Assembly: GCA_017395065.1 (NCBI GenBank) | Contig: JAFPWH010000051.1 | Coordinates: forward strand, 1-64,000 | DNA from: Clostridia bacterium | GTDB lineage: Bacteria > Bacillota > Clostridia > Christensenellales > Aristaeellaceae | Reading direction: 5' to 3' | Length of the DNA stretch: 64,000 nt | In this document: positions 25,169 to 33,574 of the stretch, piece by piece | Layout: each line of letters begins with the position of its first letter | How positions within the stretch are numbered: position 1 is the stretch's first letter | Notes under the pieces: generated by a model | The model's input: the letters and a program-made list of their open reading frames with translations, nothing else | Told to the model about the DNA's origin: nothing | Databases searched by the model: none | Translations under genes and position numbers: made by a program

Positions 25169-28100
25169 TCATGCCATGCGCAGGCCTCGTCCTCGCTGCT
25201 GCCTGCGTGTCAGGCTGGCAATCTCAATTGCCAAGGAGCGGATATCCTGCTCATCCCGCACATAGAAATTGCTGCCGGAAAAGCTGATGGACGAATTGCT
25301 GTTGTAGGTGCGGCTGTTGTCCGTCTGCGTATACCCGATAGAGCTGTCTTTGGCGGCATCCGTCAGGAACCGCGCGGCGTTGGAGATCGTCCTGGCCTGC
25401 TTCTGCGCCTCCCGGGTCACGCCTTCGCCGAAGCCCTTCATCGTCATCTCGCCCACCTCATCCCGGAAAACACGGGAAGGCGAGCTGATTTTGAGGGCGC
25501 TCTTCGCTGCGCTGACAGCGCTTTTGGCAGCGTTCCGCATAGCAGCAACAACAGAATTCTGGCCGCTGCGAATACCGGCAGCCAAACCGTTCATAGCGTT
25601 CACACCAATCGAGCGCAGTGTCGTTCCCGTCAGGGCAGCGGATACAGCGCTTCTTACTTTGGCCGCAATACCCGTCCCGGCAGGAGTCATATCGTACCCG
25701 GACATGGCAGCGGCCACACCGGACGCAACGGTCACCCCGTAGGGTGCCAAAGATTCTGCTGTCAGGGAACCGGATACCGCCTGCTCTATGGCCGCGGCGA
25801 GGGATGCGCCCGCAGTAGAAAAGTCATACCCGGTCATACCCTCGCCTATACCAGCAGCCACATATTCACCGGCGGGCTTCATCCTTTCGGACGGGCTGTT
25901 GATGACCAGCGCGCTGTTAATCGCGGTCTCCAGATTGGTCGCCAGCGTTTCAGCGCTGGTATCCCATCCAGCGGCGGTCATGCCCTCGGCGATGCCCTCG
26001 GTCACGTTCTGCCCGACGCCCACCGAATCCAGATCCTTGATAAACTGCAGGATCTTATTAACGTTGTCGATGTCCTCCTGACTGACCGCCTGTCCCTGCT
26101 GGATGGCGGAGACAACCTCGGCCACATAAGTCGACAATTCGGCTACCTTTTCCGGGCTGAAGTCAGAGATCATCGATTCGCCGAGAATCTTCAGGCGGCT
26201 GGCATCGCTGGTCAGCCAGGCAAAATCAAAGAAACCAGGATTTTTGAACTTGTCGATTCTTTTCTCCGCAGCGTCAATGAACCCCATGAGTGTGGTAGGG
26301 ATTATTCCCGCCGCCCTGCCCAGGGCAGTCACACCCAGCTGATCCACTTCCGCCACCTGCTCCCGCATTTCCGCGATGGCTTCCGGCGCGCCGGTAATCT
26401 CCGTGGTCAGGAGAATATGCATTGTGCCGTCCTTATCCAGGATGGCCACATCCTCCGGCTTCAGCATATCCTGGGTAATGGCAGTAACGGGGATTTCTTC
26501 CCCGTCCTTCCAGTACTTGACCCCGGATTCGCCCAGCACATTGGAAGGGTCCTCGTAGACTTCGCTCAGCCGGACAATGCCTTCGACTTCCACCTTGTTT
26601 TTGCTCAGCCAGCGGCGGTATGCCAACAGGTCATATCCAGCCAGTCCGACGGTCACGTTCAGCGTTGGGCGCTTGACGCCCTCCGCTTCTTTGTACTCCG
26701 TGATGTAGGCGGTGAACTCCTGAAGCAGCGCGGATTTGTCACAGCCTGTCGCCTCCGCGAAGGAGGAGACAATGCCTTCGATCTGATCCGGCTTCAGGGC
26801 GGTGATGTCCACCTTCTCCGCCTGCGCGTATTTCACGACCATGCCCACGACATCCGAGGGCGTCAGCGCGGCTGTGGAAGCCCCGCCGTTGATCTCCTCA
26901 TACGCCATGACAAAGGCAGTCACCGCCGCAGGGGTCAGCTTGGATGTATCCACGCCCGTCTTTTCGAGGTACTGCATGACATAAGCCGTAATATCACTGG
27001 GCTTAAGCAGGGAAACATCCGTGCCCTCCGCCAGTTCCTTGTAGGCGGCGACCATTGCCGTGATGTTGGTCGGGTTCAGCGAGGAAACATCCGCGCCGGT
27101 GGTCGCCTCGGCGTAAGTGCTCACATAGGCCAGCAGACCAGTCGGCGTCAGGGAGGCCGTACTCGCGCCTTCGGCCACCTCGGTGTACTTGCTGACAAAG
27201 GCTTCCACGATCGGCTGCTGCTTGGTCGCGTTCTCTGCTTCGGTATATCCCTGGATGATCGCGTCTGTGGTGATCGCGCCGGGATTGGTCGCCCACTCTT
27301 CCCAGCGGGCCATGGCCCCGGTCATATCCAGATCGGTGGCGATCTTCAGGACTTCCTCGCCGACTGCATCCCCAAACATGGTGTTCAGGCTTTCCAGGTT
27401 GGGATCCCATTTATTATTGTTGAGATAAGTCTGGATGGCCGCCAGCTGTTCCAGCGCGGCGGAGAAGTCGATATCCGGGAACATGGCCTGGACTTCCGCT
27501 TCGCTCATGCCGCTGTCCATGAGGGACTGGATCTGGGTCAGCAGCGCGATGTATTCTGTCAGCGCGCCTTCATCCATGCTGGACGTCAGCTGATTCAGCT
27601 TCGGCAGGAATTCCTTTTTCTCCGCGTCAGTGGACGCGGCGCTGTACTGCCGGAGCAGCTGCATCAGCTCTCCAACCTGTGTTTTCGCGCCCTGGATGTC
27701 ATCCGACTCCCATACAGGAGTTACGACATCCTTCATAAGCGCGGCATATTCCAGAGCGGCGGCTTTTCGGTTTGCGTTATACCGGCTGTTCAGGTCCGCC
27801 AAGGCCTGCTGCCTTTCTGCTTCGCTCTCGATCAGCTGAATAATAGCGTACTCCTGATCATACTGTTCATCCAGCTGTTTGTTGACAGCGGCCATTCCCT
27901 CCGCAGCGCCTACCACCGCATTCTCGTAGACGGATGTGGGCACTTCCTGCCCTCTGGCTTCCGCCCGGGCGACCTCAGCTTCCAGCTTCCGGCGGAGGGT
28001 ATCAAACCCATCCACCTCGCTGTCTTCCGGTACGAGATGGTACTTTACCACGATGGCGTTCCGGGTGTCGATGAGCTCCTGGAGGCGGATTTTATCCTTA

Positions 28101-30526
28101 TCGGTCAACTGCCGATTCTGACGTTTCTTCAGCAGGGACGCGATTTCCTTGTCCATGCTGTCCAGCAGCTTCAGGTCTCCTGCCATCTGCTGGGAAAGGC
28201 CGGTGTAGCCGTTCTTATCCGCAGTGGCTTTCAACCCCTCCAGCCCTTCTCGGGTCGAAGCCGTCAGGCTTTTCCAGGAATCCGTCCACTGCTTGACGAT
28301 CTCATTGGTTTCCTTCTTGCCGTCGGACCATACCCCTGTCATGCCGGACAGCCATTCCTGGGCGGACTGGATATCCTGCTTACCGGATTTTGCGAAGTCC
28401 TCGGCGCTCATACCGAAGAACGAAAGGCCCTTGCTGCTTCCATAGAAGGTTTCGGCGGCAGTTTCCTTCCAGCTTTTCGCCGTCTCTTCCATGCCCTTCA
28501 GCGCTTCCCTCGCAGCTTTCGCTCCGCTGACGTAGTCGTAGAGAGCGACCGTTCCTGCGATCACAGCCACCGCGACGGCAGCCCATACGGCGGGAGATTT
28601 CCCCAAAACAGAAAGAAAACCGGAGAAACCTCCCCCGGCCTTGCCGACGGCGGTGGCAAACGTGCCGATGCCTTTGGAGATCGCGCCGATGCCCTTGGTC
28701 ACCTTGCCGAAAGTCAGCAGAAGGGGACCGATGGCCGCCGCGATCGCCGCGATACGGATGATCTGCTGTCGCTGGGCGGAATCCATACTGTTCAGCTTAT
28801 CGATAAACCCGCTCACACCGGCGATCAGCTTGTCCAGCATGGGCCTGAGGTCATTGCCCAGCGTCTGGGCGAAGAGCACCGCCTTGTTCTTCAGATTCGT
28901 GATTTTGCTTGCCGTCGTGCTGTAGCGCACATTGGCCTTATCCGCCAGTGCGGTATTCTCCTGCCAGGCAGAAGCGGCCATGTCCTGCGCATTCGCAAAC
29001 AGCTCCGTCGCGTTCACGGCGCGGAGCATGGTATCGCGCAGACGGATCTCGCTGATGCCGATCTCATCCAGAGTAGCGACGGCGCTGATGCCCTCATCGC
29101 TCATCTTGGCCAGGCTCTCGATGAATCGCTGGAACACCATGATGGGATCACTCTTCCAGGCAGCGACGAATTCCTTCTCCGACATGCCGGTCACTCTGGC
29201 GAAGTCCGTCAGGGCATCGCCGCCGGTGGTGGCTGCCACCTCCATCTGGATCAGAGCCTTGGAGATGGAAGAGCCGCCTGCCTGCGCCTGAATACCGACG
29301 GAGGACAGAGCCGTGGCCAGACCCAATACCTGCGCCTCGGTCAGACCGACCTGTTTGCCAGCGCCCGCGATGCGCATCGCCATTTCCGCGATGGGCGCTT
29401 CCGTCGTAGCAAAGTTATTTCCCAGCATGGCGATGGTAGAGCCGATATTGGAAAACTGACTCTGGCTGGTACCCATGATATTGGCGAACTTTGCCAGCTG
29501 CGTCGCGGCGGTATCCGCGTCCAGGTCCGTAGAAGCGTTGCTCAGGTCGATCATGACCCGGGCGAATTCCTCGATGTGCTCCGTTGCGATACCCAGCTGA
29601 CCGCCGGTCGCCATAACCGCATTGATCTCATCCGTAGAAGTGGCTATCTCCGTGGACATGCGCTTGGACGCGGCAGCCAGGGTATCAAAGTCGGATTCGG
29701 TTCCGTTGACTGTTTTCCGCACCAGCGCGAAGGAGGATTCAAAGTCCAAGCTGGCCTTTACTGCCGTGCTGGCCAGACCGACAATGGGTGTGGTTACTGT
29801 CCTCGACAGCGTCCTACCGGCCTTTTCAGCGGATTTCCCGATCTTCTCACAGCGCTCACCGAAGTCCGTCATGGCCTTGCCTGCAGCCGTCCATACGGAC
29901 TGAGCGGTACGCAGCTGGGCATTGGTTTCCCGGATCGCTGCTTCCGTCTCCCGCACTGCGGCGTTGGCTTTATTCAGCTGTGTCTGGGCTGTGGAGACAG
30001 CGTCCGCAGCGTTCTGGGTGCTGCGCTTCAGGGCATCCTGCTGGCCGGAGAGCTTTGTGACCTCGTCCGTCGCCGCTTTGTATTCTTCCTTTGCGGCTTC
30101 CATATTGGCCTTGGCAGCGATGGTGGCAGAGTCGGATTCGCCGAGGGTATCCCGCAGTTCTTCATACTTGGCCGTCGCACCCTGCACAGCGACGGCCATA
30201 TCCGCCTGCTTCTGTTTGGCTTCTGCCAGCCGGTTGCTGTAATCCTGCTGCCGGGTATAGCATTCGGTCAGCTTGTCGGAGGCCGCCTTCAGCGCCTTTT
30301 CATACTGGCCGACTGCGTCCTTCTGCAGGGACAGCTTCCGCTCCAGCATTTCCAGCTTTGCGGACAAGCCAGCGGCGGAGGTGTCAAAGCCCTTCACCCC
30401 GGCTGAAGCCAGTTTGAAGTAGGACTCCGCTTCCTGGATCTGCTTGTTGACGGACTTGATGTTCCGGGTAAAATTATCTGTATTCAGCGACAGCGACACA
30501 ACCAGGTCGCGCAGGGATTCAGCCAT
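25169..30526 (-). CDS. Tail tape measure protein
   Basis: 1785 residues. The N-terminal 260 are coiled coil; about residues 260-560 are the phage tail tape measure core (LDFESSFALVRKTVNG...TEIATSTDEINAVMATGGQLG...SNIGSTIAMLGNNFAT...GGSSISKALIQM). Hydrophobic stretches lie at about 585-665. Residues about 1110-1290 form six repeats of some 24 residues (LTP-x-x-x-x-AYV-x-x-Y-x-E). The end (FYVRDEQDIRSLAIEIASLT) binds the tail-assembly complex. Start set at 30526 (GGGAGG eight bases above). At 1785 residues the tail should be about 270 nm by the usual 1.5 A per residue rule. No lytic motif was seen. Confidence 0.93.
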   Translation of the reverse strand: MAESLRDLVVSLSLNTDNFTRNIKSVNKQIQEAESYFKLASAGVKGFDTSAAGLSAKLEMLERKLSLQKDAVGQYEKALKAASDKLTECYTRQQDYSNRLAEAKQKQADMAVAVQGATAKYEELRDTLGESDSATIAAKANMEAAKEEYKAATDEVTKLSGQQDALKRSTQNAADAVSTAQTQLNKANAAVRETEAAIRETNAQLRTAQSVWTAAGKAMTDFGERCEKIGKSAEKAGRTLSRTVTTPIVGLASTAVKASLDFESSFALVRKTVNGTESDFDTLAAASKRMSTEIATSTDEINAVMATGGQLGIATEHIEEFARVMIDLSNASTDLDADTAATQLAKFANIMGTSQSQFSNIGSTIAMLGNNFATTEAPIAEMAMRIAGAGKQVGLTEAQVLGLATALSSVGIQAQAGGSSISKALIQMEVAATTGGDALTDFARVTGMSEKEFVAAWKSDPIMVFQRFIESLAKMSDEGISAVATLDEIGISEIRLRDTMLRAVNATELFANAQDMAASAWQENTALADKANVRYSTTASKITNLKNKAVLFAQTLGNDLRPMLDKLIAGVSGFIDKLNSMDSAQRQQIIRIAAIAAAIGPLLLTFGKVTKGIGAISKGIGTFATAVGKAGGGFSGFLSVLGKSPAVWAAVAVAVIAGTVALYDYVSGAKAAREALKGMEETAKSWKETAAETFYGSSKGLSFFGMSAEDFAKSGKQDIQSAQEWLSGMTGVWSDGKKETNEIVKQWTDSWKSLTASTREGLEGLKATADKNGYTGLSQQMAGDLKLLDSMDKEIASLLKKRQNRQLTDKDKIRLQELIDTRNAIVVKYHLVPEDSEVDGFDTLRRKLEAEVARAEARGQEVPTSVYENAVVGAAEGMAAVNKQLDEQYDQEYAIIQLIESEAERQQALADLNSRYNANRKAAALEYAALMKDVVTPVWESDDIQGAKTQVGELMQLLRQYSAASTDAEKKEFLPKLNQLTSSMDEGALTEYIALLTQIQSLMDSGMSEAEVQAMFPDIDFSAALEQLAAIQTYLNNNKWDPNLESLNTMFGDAVGEEVLKIATDLDMTGAMARWEEWATNPGAITTDAIIQGYTEAENATKQQPIVEAFVSKYTEVAEGASTASLTPTGLLAYVSTYAEATTGADVSSLNPTNITAMVAAYKELAEGTDVSLLKPSDITAYVMQYLEKTGVDTSKLTPAAVTAFVMAYEEINGGASTAALTPSDVVGMVVKYAQAEKVDITALKPDQIEGIVSSFAEATGCDKSALLQEFTAYITEYKEAEGVKRPTLNVTVGLAGYDLLAYRRWLSKNKVEVEGIVRLSEVYEDPSNVLGESGVKYWKDGEEIPVTAITQDMLKPEDVAILDKDGTMHILLTTEITGAPEAIAEMREQVAEVDQLGVTALGRAAGIIPTTLMGFIDAAEKRIDKFKNPGFFDFAWLTSDASRLKILGESMISDFSPEKVAELSTYVAEVVSAIQQGQAVSQEDIDNVNKILQFIKDLDSVGVGQNVTEGIAEGMTAAGWDTSAETLATNLETAINSALVINSPSERMKPAGEYVAAGIGEGMTGYDFSTAGASLAAAIEQAVSGSLTAESLAPYGVTVASGVAAAMSGYDMTPAGTGIAAKVRSAVSAALTGTTLRSIGVNAMNGLAAGIRSGQNSVVAAMRNAAKSAVSAAKSALKISSPSRVFRDEVGEMTMKGFGEGVTREAQKQARTISNAARFLTDAAKDSSIGYTQTDNSRTYNSNSSISFSGSNFYVRDEQDIRSLAIEIASLTRRQQRGRGLRMA

Positions 30527-30560
30527 GGTGTTCACCTCCCGCGGCTTAACAAAGTTTTAC

Positions 30561-30589
30561 TTGACTTGTAATATATCATGGTATATTAT
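30561..30589 (+). promoter_or_regulatory. Promoter and operator of VapBC module
   Basis: TTGACT (30561-30566), 17 bases, TATTAT (30584-30589). Within it TAATATA (30569-30575) and TATATTA (30582-30588) form a perfect inverted repeat six bases apart, a fitting VapB operator. AAAGGAGG follows before the antitoxin start. Confidence 0.87.
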
Positions 30590-30620
30590 TAGGCTGAGAA
30601 AAGGAAAGGAGGCCACAGCC

Positions 30621-30866
30621 ATGACTGAGCGTGCGATGCATACCACAAGGCCATTCATGTCCGGCAGAAGTCAGGCAATTCGTATACCCAAAGACTATCG
30701 CCTTGAAGATACTGACCTGGTGATTAATCAGGTTGGAGATTCTCTGGTCATCACTCCAAAGGCATCCTTGCAGAAAGCCTTTTTCAGCGGGATCGCTATG
30801 CTACCCGACGATTTTCTGAGTGACGGCAAACCCGATGAAGCTGAAAATGAAAGGATCAGTCTCTGA
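30621..30866 (+). CDS. vapB: VapB-type antitoxin (AbrB fold)
   Basis: 81 residues. RPFMSGRSQAIRIPKDYRL is the swapped-hairpin AbrB/SpoVT DNA-binding fold of VapB, followed by GDSLVITPK and an amphipathic acidic end that should fill the toxin active site. GGAGG stands eight bases above the ATG at 30621. It is antisense to the tape measure gene, 94 bases beyond its start. It precedes the toxin by a single base, so both are co-translated. Confidence 0.9.
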   Translation: MTERAMHTTRPFMSGRSQAIRIPKDYRLEDTDLVINQVGDSLVITPKASLQKAFFSGIAMLPDDFLSDGKPDEAENERISL

Positions 30867-30867
30867 T

Positions 30868-31293
30868 ATGTACATGCTGGATACGAATATCCTGATCTTT
30901 TGCATGCGGCATCCTGACAGCGTTTGCGCGGCCAGAGTCGCTTCTCATCTGGGAAACGATGTCTGCATCTCTGTTGTTACCTATGCAGAACTGGAATTTG
31001 GCATTCACAACAGCAAGTTTCCGGAGCAGAGCAGAATGGCTGTCAATCGAATTCTTGCCGGAATCATGATCCTCGATTTTGACCGTCACGCCGCCGTCCA
31101 CTACGGTTCCATCCTTGCAGACTTGAAGCAGAAGCATAAGGACAAACAAAATCAGGATCGTGACAAGATGATCGCGGCGCAAGCTCGTTCAAATGGCTAC
31201 GTACTCGTAACAGACAACACAAAGGACTTCATCGACATTGATGGTCTGACAATTGAAAACTGGCGTGAGCCCGGCGATCTGATCAGTAAATAG
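30868..31293 (+). CDS. vapC: VapC-type PIN-domain RNase toxin
   Basis: 141 residues with the PIN acidic residues: Asp in MLDTNILIF, Glu in YAELEFGI, Asp in QNQDRDKMIAAQA and Asp in LVTDNTKDF. VapC toxins are Mg-dependent RNases, often cutting initiator tRNA, held silent by VapB. Start set at 30868, two bases after the antitoxin stop. The gene ends ten bases from the convergent stop of the frameshifted tail chaperone, so the module exactly fills the gap between two tail genes. Confidence 0.92.
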   Translation: MYMLDTNILIFCMRHPDSVCAARVASHLGNDVCISVVTYAELEFGIHNSKFPEQSRMAVNRILAGIMILDFDRHAAVHYGSILADLKQKHKDKQNQDRDKMIAAQARSNGYVLVTDNTKDFIDIDGLTIENWREPGDLISK

Positions 31294-31302
31294 AGATCAC
31301 GC

Positions 31303-31560
31303 TTAAGGCTTCAGTCCCGGCCACACGGTATCAATCGTGGCGCGCCGGGGCTTTTGCTTTTCCTGCTTATTCTTCGCGTTCCAGGCGCGGATACGGAGAA
31401 AGCCGAGCAAATCCATATCGTCAATCTCTCGCATCCGCCACCCGCCTTCCAGCAGATTGTTGTATGTGGAATAAATGAATTCCGGCAGCGTCAGGATTCC
31501 GCCATGGGCTTCACCGGCTCCACTGTCGGTGTCTTCTCCTCCGCTGCCTTCGTAGGGAAC
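31303..31560 (-). CDS. Tail assembly chaperone, -1 frame extension (gpGT-like)
   Basis: The -1 frame relative to the chaperone gene above is open from 31560 to a TAA at 31303. After a Gly-rich linker its end reads LTLPEFIYSTYNNLLEGG, MREIDDMDLLGFLRIRAW and a basic tail, typical of the second tail chaperone made by programmed frameshifting (lambda gpGT). There is no start codon or ribosome site in the early part, so it must be reached from the gene above. A CCT-to-CCC slip within TTCCCTAC at about 31552-31559 is the best candidate site I can see; no classical XXXYYYZ heptamer is present. Confidence 0.72.
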   Translation of the reverse strand, partial: VPYEGSGGEDTDSGAGEAHGGILTLPEFIYSTYNNLLEGGWRMREIDDMDLLGFLRIRAWNAKNKQEKQKPRRATIDTVWPGLKP

Positions 31561-31886
31561 TCATCCAGGATCTCCGTGGTCTGCGTCTGCACCGCCATCA
31601 GCGCCAGGGCGATATCGTGCATCAGACGATCCACAGGATAGCCATCCAGCACATCATCGGGCGTGAACTGATTGTTGAACAGGATGCAGAACCAGCGGAT
31701 CATCTCATCCAGCGCTTCCGGGATCGTCAGCTGCTCCGCGTCAGGGAGAATCTCGCCCTTGGCGGCGGCATTGGCGATGGCCACTACGCGGCTGTACATC
31801 TTGGCGGCAGGCTCCATTTCCCGGAGCGCACGGCCCGAGATAAAGTCCACAGAGTATTTCTTTTCACCCAGCGTGCAGGTAATCAT
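31491..31886 (-). CDS. Tail assembly chaperone (gpG-like)
   Basis: 131 residues: YSVDFISGRALREMEPAAKMY, ALDEMIRWFCILFNNQFTPDDVLDGYPVDRLMHDI and an acidic, Pro-rich end. This is the first chaperone of Gram-positive siphophages, which coats the tape measure protein while the tail tube polymerises. The gene lies between the tail tube and tape measure genes, as expected. Its ATG overlaps the stop of the gene above. The reading frame continues in the -1 phase to give a longer product (see the extension at 31303-31560). Confidence 0.87.
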   Translation of the reverse strand: MITCTLGEKKYSVDFISGRALREMEPAAKMYSRVVAIANAAAKGEILPDAEQLTIPEALDEMIRWFCILFNNQFTPDDVLDGYPVDRLMHDIALALMAVQTQTTEILDEFPTKAAEEKTPTVEPVKPMAES

Positions 31887-32233
31887 TCAGCGTCCTCCTT
31901 CTCGTTCAGTTCAATCCACCGGAGCAGCAGCCGATACAGCTCACCGTTCACCAGACAGGGATAAGGTGCGTACTGGTTCCGCATCTGCCGGAGCAGAAAG
32001 GTGATGCAGCCGCGCACCTGGTCATTGCTCAGTTCGCTTGCATCCTTATCTCTGCATTCCTCATAGCAGGCAATATAATCGCCGTCGTACAGGAAATCGG
32101 GATCCTCATACGCAGCCTTTCGCCAGGCGCGGAAACGGTCGTCGTTGTCCAGTCCAGGATGCTTTCCTGTTTCCGGCAGTCGCAGGCTCAGGAAGATTTC
32201 GCACTCCCTGGCCTTTGTCATCAAATCGCTCAT
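31883..32233 (-). CDS. Conserved small protein, resembles DUF6508
   Basis: 116 residues, helical, with NDQVRGCITFLLRQMRNQYAPYPCLVNGELYRLLLRWIEL at the end, which recalls the DUF6508 family of Firmicutes mobile elements. The first half is acidic and aromatic (DDRFRAWRKAAYEDPDFLYDGDY). Overlaps of ATGA tie it to the genes on both sides. Its task in tail assembly, if any, is unknown. The family match is from memory and moderate. Confidence 0.55.
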   Translation of the reverse strand: MSDLMTKARECEIFLSLRLPETGKHPGLDNDDRFRAWRKAAYEDPDFLYDGDYIACYEECRDKDASELSNDQVRGCITFLLRQMRNQYAPYPCLVNGELYRLLLRWIELNEKEDAE

Positions 32234-32904
32234 TTCTTTTTCCTTCCTCTGTCTTTCAGGTGAATCTCATAACGCTGCCCGCCATACCGGGAATCCGGCA
32301 TCTGTACCACCTTGTCCACATAGAACTGATGGTACGATGGCGACAGTACCTCCGCTTCCCGTGCGCCGAACTTCGATATGTGCTGCACACCGGGAGCCGT
32401 CTTATTGTCGTCCAAAATGAACTTGATGGACGTATCCCCGCGGGACGTCCAGTCCCAGTTGCCGAAGCTGTTAGCGACAGATTCTTTACTGGAAAAAGAC
32501 TGCACAATGCCCGTGCCCTTCCCAGCCTTATCCGTAAACATCTGTACGGTGCCGGGCTTCCACTGATCCAGGAAGATCCGCTGCGCGTCGGCGGAGGGCA
32601 TTGAGATACCACGATAAATGGTGCCAGCATTGTAATACGGCATCCGCATCAGCGCCTCCGAGATAATTTCCGTCTCATGCGGCAGGTCACCGGAGGTGAA
32701 GGTGTCGTAGTCGTCACCATAAAACCGGATCTGCGCTTCCTGGGCGATCCGCGCCTGCTCCGGCGTGTAGCCGGTATCCCTAAGGATCTGCTGGAAGGCC
32801 GTCGCGTTATCCCGCCACGGGGCCAGCTGATCCCGGCCAACCCGAGCAAAGGGTGGCCCGCCTCCTCCGCGTCCGCCGTGGGACGATGAGCCTCTGGTGC
32901 CCAT
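32230..32904 (-). CDS. ADP-ribosyltransferase-like protein (R-S-ExE type)
   Basis: 224 residues. After a Gly-rich basic start, the second part shows the arginine-type ART pattern: R in GTIYRGISM, S-x-S in VQSFSSKESVANSF, and E-x-E in GAREAEVLSP, with the expected spacing and beta strands (QHISKFGAR before the last). The family transfers ADP-ribose from NAD to protein arginines or other targets. No signal peptide. Start set at 32904 (GAGGTGA above); the GTG at 32913 overlaps the upstream stop. It lies between DUF4417 and the small DUF6508-like gene, in the tail operon. It could be a capsid-injected effector or act on host enzymes late in infection. Confidence 0.65.
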   Translation of the reverse strand: MGTRGSSSHGGRGGGGPPFARVGRDQLAPWRDNATAFQQILRDTGYTPEQARIAQEAQIRFYGDDYDTFTSGDLPHETEIISEALMRMPYYNAGTIYRGISMPSADAQRIFLDQWKPGTVQMFTDKAGKGTGIVQSFSSKESVANSFGNWDWTSRGDTSIKFILDDNKTAPGVQHISKFGAREAEVLSPSYHQFYVDKVVQMPDSRYGGQRYEIHLKDRGRKKK

Positions 32905-32909
32905 AGCCG

Positions 32910-33560
32910 TCACCTCGCTTTGTCAGCAAAGGACAGCCCCTTGGTGAAGGTGTGGTAGTAGGCATCATGCTGCTCGATGTCCCCCTGGCATTCATCCGGC
33001 ACATCTCCGAAAAAGATGATCTTCGTCGGCTGCAGCCGGATCATCATTTCGTTATAGCCTGCCAGAAACAGCTTCCGGGCTTCCGGATTCTTTTGGGTGC
33101 CGACGGAGGATACCGCAACGGTGCTGCCCTCCGGCTCCCCGTCAAAGCACCAGGAATAACTATCCTGATCAATCCAACCGATGGTCGGCACCACGGTCAT
33201 TCCCACTCTCTGCCAGTACGCGCCAAGCTGGTGCTTTCGCCAGTGGTTGTAGATCTGGACCGCTTTCGGATAGTCCACAAACATGGAAAAGTCCGGCGTC
33301 ATGACGGCCGGAAACTGGCGAAGAAAAAGGGCATAGCGCGGTGGGTCGTGCCATGCCCTCTGGAAAAGGTAATCGTCGATAAAGAACTGGACGCCGTACC
33401 GGTCACGGTGGGTCTCGCGCAGCGCGTGGTTGAACCGCACCCATTCAAGACGCTGATCCAATTGCACCGGCTGGAGGACGGGGATGCCGTACTCACCGGC
33501 CCGATCGAATGCACCCAGTTCCAGGTTATGCCCGTTTCGCTTCAGGGCTTCCAGCGACAT
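32910..33560 (-). CDS. DUF4417 family protein
   Basis: 216 residues. VQFFIDDYLFQRAW, AVMTPDFSMFVDYPKAVQIYNHWRK (shown in part), LGAYWQRVGMTVVPTIGW and GSTVAVSSVGTQ are the hallmarks of DUF4417, a family common in Clostridia phages and plasmids and of unknown activity. The fold seems to be alpha/beta with a conserved acidic DDY and a His/Asp-rich end. Its stop overlaps the start of the ART-like gene, which suggests joint expression; the two have no other visible relation. Confidence 0.83.
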   Translation of the reverse strand: MSLEALKRNGHNLELGAFDRAGEYGIPVLQPVQLDQRLEWVRFNHALRETHRDRYGVQFFIDDYLFQRAWHDPPRYALFLRQFPAVMTPDFSMFVDYPKAVQIYNHWRKHQLGAYWQRVGMTVVPTIGWIDQDSYSWCFDGEPEGSTVAVSSVGTQKNPEARKLFLAGYNEMMIRLQPTKIIFFGDVPDECQGDIEQHDAYYHTFTKGLSFADKAR

Positions 33561-33574
33561 CCCCCGTCACCTCC

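Noticed and set aside
26417..30406. Very long plus-strand open frame (1329 codons) opposite the tape measure gene
   Set aside because: It is the mirror frame of a GC-rich coding gene; composition is His/Arg/Gln-rich nonsense without domains, promoter or ribosome site.
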